Shown: positions 25,866-31,381 of the stretch, one piece after another | Layout of the letters: each line of letters opens with the position of its first letter | How positions within the stretch are numbered: position 1 is the stretch's first letter | Assembly: GCA_001600495.1 (NCBI GenBank) | Contig: BCKE01000084.1 | Location: 84,189 to 115,569, forward strand | Direction: 5' to 3' | Length of the DNA stretch: 31,381 bases | Source: Pilasporangium apinafurcum | Lineage: Eukaryota > Oomycota > Peronosporomycetes > Pythiales > Pythiaceae | Notes under the pieces: generated by a model | Databases searched by the model: none | What the model saw: only the letters and a program-made list of their open reading frames with translations | Told to the model about the DNA's origin: nothing | Program-made: the position numbers and the translations under genes

Positions 25866-27631
25866 ATGGACCTGTTTCCGCTAGTGGAAGGCCAAACGCT
25901 CTTACATGACGGGCGCTATCGCTTCTTACGACGCATCGGCAGAGGCACATTCGCGTTCATTCTACGGTACGCTTTCTATACATGAAGAGTCTGATCACTA
26001 TATGCGAGAAAACAAAGCGTTAACTGTGATTGTTTTGCATTTGATTGTGTCAATTTAGTGCTATGGATATGCAAACAGAGCAACTTGTCGCTATCAAATG
26101 CATTCAAGAGCCCGAGTACAACACCATCGGCGTACGTGAAGCTAAGATCCTTCGTATGCTTAACGGCTGTGATCAATCCACTAGCTGTCCAGGTATGTGT
26201 ATGTATGCTGTTGTGAAAGTAACAAACATACCAAAGTGAGGTGTAGCTCATTCGATGCGTGATTATATTGCTCCCAGTTGTGCGGCTACTGCATACTTTC
26301 CAGGAACATGGCCACTACTGCCTCGTCTTGGAGCTGTTAGGAAGTTCTATCCTGAATGTGGCACAGTGGGGGGCTTGGCGTCAGGCACAACTCGATGTGC
26401 GACGGCATCCGTTTCTTATCCCATCACCGAACCAGCATAAGCTTCATTATCATGCTATTCGAAAGAGGCAAATACCAGCAAGGAGCCTGGCTATTAGTCA
26501 GCAGGATGCAGCAAAGTGTGTTCGTTTGTCATCGCTCCCTCTAGACGAGATTCGACAGGTGAATAGCTTGTGTCATGATTTTGGTGCTCAGCTTCTTTTA
26601 TTGATGAGAAGAAGACGCGCTCTTGTAGATCGCAGTTCATCTATGTTCAGCATTGGCATTTGTTCATGACCAGGTAAGACTCTTTTCGTATAGGTTGTGA
26701 AGAAAATTTTCTAACCTCTGATGGAATGGTTAATCAATTTGCATAGACCCTCATCCACTCCGATCTCAAGCCTGAAAACATTTGTCGAACGTCTATTGCT
26801 GGTTCGTCTTCTTCTAGCTCAATGGCCATCGTTAAACTTGTGGACTTTGGCAACTGTGTCGAAACCGAACAAATTCCTCTCTACGAAGCACAAAATGACC
26901 TCGATGGTGCAGGATTCGATCTGCAGACACTCACATACCGAGCACCAGAAGTAGCGGCTGGACTCATCATCTCGCCAGCGATGGACATGTGGTCACTTGG
27001 GTGCATTTTGGTTGAATGTGCAACTGGGGAACCATTCATCGCGCCATTATCACGTCCGATTGATTCAAGTGTCAACTTCGTTGAAAATGCGCAGCTGTTG
27101 CAGCAGATAGAGATACTCGTGAACGATGGCAAACCTCTCGATTCCACCTATCCGAACTATCGTCAGTCCCGATGTTACACGAAACGTCCTAATATAAAAA
27201 AGACAACGAGCAAGCCATCATTCACTTCACTCCGCGAACGGCTAGAAGCAGCAGTTCCCATATCGACAGAATCACATCGCCAGTTCCATGATTTTATCGG
27301 TGAGTTACTGGATACCAATCCAGGCACACGACTTTCTGCTAGAGATGCTCTCTTCCATCCGTTTTTGCAGGCATTTTTCCCGTTTCGAATGATGTTTGCA
27401 TCTAAATCAACGGTGAAGCCAGTCAGTAGAGCCGCAGTCAAATATGAAATGAGTGGCGGAGTTCTTTTGTCTCCGCTCCAGTATCAACCACGAATCCATG
27501 ACGAAGAGACGATCAGTTTACAGAGCAACAGCAAAAAGAAAAAGAGAGTTTCGAATGCCATTCCATCTACCACTAGTGTCAAGAAGCTACGCGATGCGCT
27601 CAAGCTCATTCCATCTGCTATGAAGGATTGA
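25866..27631 (+). CDS. CMGC protein kinase, DYRK/CLK-like (5 exons, 481 aa)
   Basis: Exons are 25866-25966, 26059-26192, 26278-26558, 26629-26673 and 26747-27631; introns of 70-92 nt all keep frame. Kinase landmarks: Gly loop IGRGTFAFIL (24-33), VAIK with Lys47, alpha-C Glu61 (REAKILRML), HYCLVLELLGSS hinge (91-102), catalytic loop HSDLKPEN with Asp193, DFG at 220-222, YRAPEV (APE 253-255) and DMWSLGCILVECATGEPF (265-282). HSDLKPEN (for HRDLKPEN) and the long stretch before APE fit the DYRK/CLK/PRP4 branch. The Tyr-x-Tyr of DYRKs is absent and TLTY precedes RAPE instead. A long proline- and basic-rich insert follows the hinge, and a Ser-rich insert (~203-212) separates HSDLKPEN from DFG. It is predicted active. 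The C-terminal ~100 residues are basic and unrecognised. Confidence 0.87.
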
Positions 27632-27679
27632 TCCTGATGTATGCTCTGCGAGATCCACCATATCGTTGATTTGATGTCC

Positions 27680-30600
27680 TTACGATGATTGTTTTATCAA
27701 ACTTTGCGAATATTGATCCCACGCGACCTCAAAGTGATGCATTCGAACGATGTTTGCGTTCGTGTCCTCTCGAAGCGCTCGCAAGCCTGCTTCTTTACAG
27801 ACAGCAGCAATGTCCGCTCCAGTAAAGGCTCGATTCCTAATGGATAACAAAACAAGTGATTTAACTTAAAGCTTTCGATCACAAATCAAAAATGTGATAT
27901 GTACCCTGTGGACCGCATTGTGAGTGCTCGGATATCAACGTCTGCGGCAAGTGGCATCTTTCTTGTATAATGTGCAAGGATTTCCTGCAAGTAAAAATGA
28001 TGGCATCAACAATCGTGTTCCAAAGGAAAATGCGAGCGACATGAGAGAATTATTTTACTGCTTACCTCTCTATCTACTTGCGTGGGAATCCCGATTTCAA
28101 TCATCTTATCGATGCGACCTGGTCGCACTAGTGCTGCGTCCAACGCTTCCAGACGATTTGTCGCGGCAATTACCAGAATTTCACCAGTACCAGAGGAAGA
28201 GACAGATTTTTGAGCGCCAACGCCATCCATTTCGTTTAGAAACGTTGACAATATCCGCGCATACACCCCACCACCGCTGTCTCCACCTCCACCATCGGCA
28301 CCATCAAAGGATCGTTTATGGGCGATAGCGTCAAACTCGTCAAAGAATAATATACACGGGGATGCGGCCCGAGCGCGGGCTGGATTGCAAGAGCATACGC
28401 ACAAGTTAACAGAAGTGATCAGAAATAACACAAACAGAATCCCATGCCGTATCAGTTTCGAGCACGTACCAAACAGTTGTCGTACAGCTTTTTCACTATC
28501 GCCAAAGTAACTGGACATGAGGTCGGATGACTGAAATGCACCTATATCTGTTAGTCGCTCAACGATCTCCAAGTTTTATATAGGATTAGAATCCATCTGC
28601 TTGCATTACCTTGACCATCACAAAGTTTGTTTGAGCTTGCGCAGCTAATACTTTGACGAGAAGCGATTTCCCGCACCCTGAAGGTCCATGAAGCAAAACT
28701 CCAGATGCATTTGAAATTCCCAGTCGCTGAGCGAGAAGGAAAGAATGGTGAAAAGCATCACTTCAGCTACTGTATTACAGAACAGCAAGAGAGAAAAAGA
28801 TCGTGCCACTTACATTCATGGCCGGTGTGGGACAGAACTTCCAGGAGACAAAATCCAGAAGCTGGTTTCGTACGTTCGTGTAGCCTGCAAAATCATACTC
28901 TTGCTTTTGTATTCCAGGGGACGCCACATTAAGCTCGCGGAGCTGCGATGGTTTAATTTGTTGTTGTGCAACAAGAAAATGATGCCAGGATATGCCACTG
29001 GGTGAAGTAGAAGCTGCATTGTTGGAATGCGTATTCGCCAGTACAGCAGCGTTTCGGCAAATCCGGACCAAATCTTTGGCAACATACCCACCTGTTAAAG
29101 CTGCTAGCCGCGTCGCGAAATTCCATGCAGCCGGAAATTTACGTGCTCGAGCGAGACCCAAGCTATTATAGCGTTTGATTGCCATTGGGGAGATCTCGGA
29201 TTCTGTTGCAGCATCTACCGAGAGCACACTCATGTGACGAGCAAGGATTTCGCATCGTATGGCTTCGGTCGGTACCAGCAATTCCATAATCTTCCCGAAT
29301 CGTCCGATTCGCTTTGCTGGAGCTGGGATATTCGTACCCATACTGGATGTCGTTCCTACGATGCATAGGCGCGTAGTTCCGTTGATCGAATCTAGTAATC
29401 GCAACATCGAGCTCGCTAATGGTGGTAAGACATCTCCACGGTCGTCATCATCAGTATTAGCACCTGTTGGAGATTGAAAGAGTACGTCAATATCATCGAT
29501 CAATACCACGCCAGCTATCAAGCCACTGTCACCATCCCGCTGCATGCTAAACCCAGGGAATTTTCGCTGCAACTGATTGACGAGAAATTCGTACGAGCTG
29601 GACAATTGAGATGTCTCCGATTCCATGAGCAGCGTCATACCATCTAATCGACATGTGGGGATTTTTTCTCGCACGATTTCTGTTTGAGTAACGTCAAGGG
29701 CCATCGTCTTTCCTACGCCATCTACTCCTGAGATGAGGATCCCTTGTGATCCAATCATGTCCATATGCGTTGTAGAAGATGTGGTTGGTAGTCGCTTGAG
29801 TACAAGCGCAATGTTCAGTAGCAACTCCTGTATGAAGCCAGCATAACCGGCAAAGCCTTGCTGCCACAGTCGTTGATCGAGTTCTTCCATAAAATGTTGC
29901 TTTTGTTCGTTTGGGATCTGCATGGCATTGTTTAAATGCAAAGCGGCCATTTGAGATTCGAGTGTCATCTCACTTTCTTCATCTTTTCCATCATCTCCAG
30001 CCACATCGCTCCAGCCTATGACATAAACAATCGGAAATGGCGAACACTCCTCTTGTTTTACTTGTTCTCCGTAATAAATAAACTCGATACGAAACACATA
30101 CGTCTCCTGTAGCAGCTGAATCGGGAGTAGTTGATGGCAGCGCATCATCTTTAAGGCAAACATTCGCGGTAATTGACGCTGAAGCACTTGAGTCAAGTTA
30201 ATTTTCCCCTGACGCACGCTCTCTGGCAGATATTCTACGCGTGAAATCACAGTAGCATCGCTAATTGCTGTTGATGTTGATGATAATGCTGAGCTGCTTG
30301 ATGTTCGCAAACTGATGGTCGAGAGTGGATACTTTCCTACCACACTCAAGTGAATGCGCGGTTGATTTAACAATGCACTAGCAGGACCTGAAGTCTGCAA
30401 ATCTGCAATCACCATTGTCACCATAGCTCCGTCGTCTAATAAAAGAGCGTGAAAGATCCACGCGCTCACTTGAACATGTCCAGCTTCCAATGTGCCTGAG
30501 CCGTTGGCACCATTTGTGTCAACTATTGATCTCCTGTCGATGATACATTCGAGCAATACTACAGAACGAGATGGACTGCACTCATGGGAAGAGCATTGCA

Positions 30601-30727
30601 CTTCGACCGTCATCAGCGGGTCCACATGATACTGCAAAGCGTCTTCAGATGCAATGAGGATTTGATGCGGCTGGAGTAACGATGCGGTCGGATCGCCATG
30701 ATGAACTTCCACCTGCCATGCTGTCAT
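27680..30727 (-). CDS. Tandem AAA ATPase, Cdc48-related, AFG2/SPATA5-like (6 exons, 880 aa)
   Basis: Minus-strand exons: 30727-28814, 28726-28610, 28530-28470, 28379-28066, 27984-27905, 27836-27680; introns of 68-90 nt, all in frame. An N-terminal region of ~320 residues precedes two AAA domains. D1 has Walker A GVDGVGKT (334-341) but Walker B ends DDID (411-414), lacking the catalytic Glu. D2 is canonical: GPSGCGKS (652-659), CILFFDEFDAI (706-716) and Arg-finger region VRPGRID. A Gly-rich insert (GADGGGGDSGGG) follows the D2 Walker B. The linker IKPSQLRELNV and the D2 ending FTGADIAAVCKEAGLRAL favour the AFG2A/AFG2B (SPATA5/SPATA5L1) group, which works in ribosome maturation. PEX1/PEX6 is the main alternative because of the degenerate D1 and FFDEF. 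The stop lies 48 bp from that of the convergent kinase gene. Confidence 0.85.
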
Positions 30728-31381
30728 TGTTTGTTATTTGGATGAAAACTGAACTACACTGCATTAGTGCGCCTTATCCGAATAGTAATCCTACTCAAAC
30801 AGTAGGTCAGCCTACTAGTATTGTGACATTTATGAGTTTTTGAGTACTATGATTGGACGAAAGTTTTATTTGAGAAATATTATTGGATGAAATACGAGAA
30901 ACTTGAAAGAACGTTGGTGGCGACTTGGTAGCAAAATGAAAAGTGAATTAGATGAAAGACTTAGTTCGCTAGCGCCACCATTGTATGCATGTTTCTACTA
31001 ATCTGATTATGCTCATTATTCTATTGTGATATTACGGATGAGAACGAAACCGTTGATCACCAATGTGAAAAGAGGGAACCTCACGTTGTGAATAAGGTCG
31101 CTCGGATTTCTCCAAGCACCTCCCGCAGCCCTTTTAGTCACCCGGCCATCAGTATGTTCCACACTAAAGGTCCCATACAATGGCGTCATGCAATCACACC
31201 TCAAATAGTTATATAGAATATAAAGAAACATCACATTAACTAGGCGAGCCCACATTATAGATATGTAACGGGACTCAGTCCTATCCTGCTTACAAGAGCT
31301 GGATGGATCTGAGCGAGAGGAAGCTTTACAACGACAACGAGACTCACACGAAACGTGAAGAGTCTGATGTCTAACGAGAGG
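30728..31381. other. Right-edge intergenic region
   Basis: This is upstream of the AAA ATPase gene, so its promoter must lie near 30730-30900. Open frames here (for example 31016-31255 minus, 79 codons) have no recognisable content. Nothing else is supported. Confidence 0.4.

Overview
The window looks like nuclear DNA of a stramenopile, most likely an oomycete. This is inferred from compact gene spacing, short GT-AG introns (mostly 66-122 nt), a tandem array of a large multi-pass membrane-protein family, and the mix of housekeeping genes. The genus cannot be fixed from the sequence alone. There is no bacterial-style gene organisation, no CRISPR array, and no tRNA or rRNA that I can see.

Left part (1-10.8 kb): decayed DNA followed by a tandem array of three homologous genes on the plus strand. 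The first (1796-4045) is a pseudogene with eight premature stops and two compensating frameshifts. The second (5468-7693, 741 aa) and third (8482-10761, 759 aa) are intact. Each copy has one N-terminal membrane segment, a ~235-residue ectodomain with six cysteines at identical positions, about six more membrane segments and a conserved ~240-residue C-terminal region. I do not recognise the family. The spacers hold gene relics (429-566; ~570-1640 minus; 4510-5254).

Middle part (10.9-22.0 kb): a three-exon coiled-coil protein of unknown function (minus); a ZnT5/Msc2-like zinc transporter with a very His-rich tail (minus); an eight-exon Rpn13/ADRM1 proteasomal ubiquitin receptor with a UIM-like helix (minus); and, divergently, a SENP8/NEDP1-type deneddylase and a four-exon nitrilase-type N-terminal amidase (NTA1) (both plus). 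Three neighbouring genes therefore act in ubiquitin or ubiquitin-like protein turnover.

Right part (22.0-31.4 kb): a ~1.9 kb gene-poor stretch with a TnpB/Fanzor-like zinc-ribbon remnant and a small broken ORF; a KIX + HRDC domain protein (plus); a five-exon DYRK/CLK-like kinase (plus); and, convergent and only 48 bp away, a six-exon tandem AAA ATPase of the AFG2/SPATA5 type (minus). The last 650 bp hold nothing convincing.

Several gene models were assembled by following protein-family continuity and reading phase across introns. Every junction in those models keeps the reading frame, but none has transcript support here.
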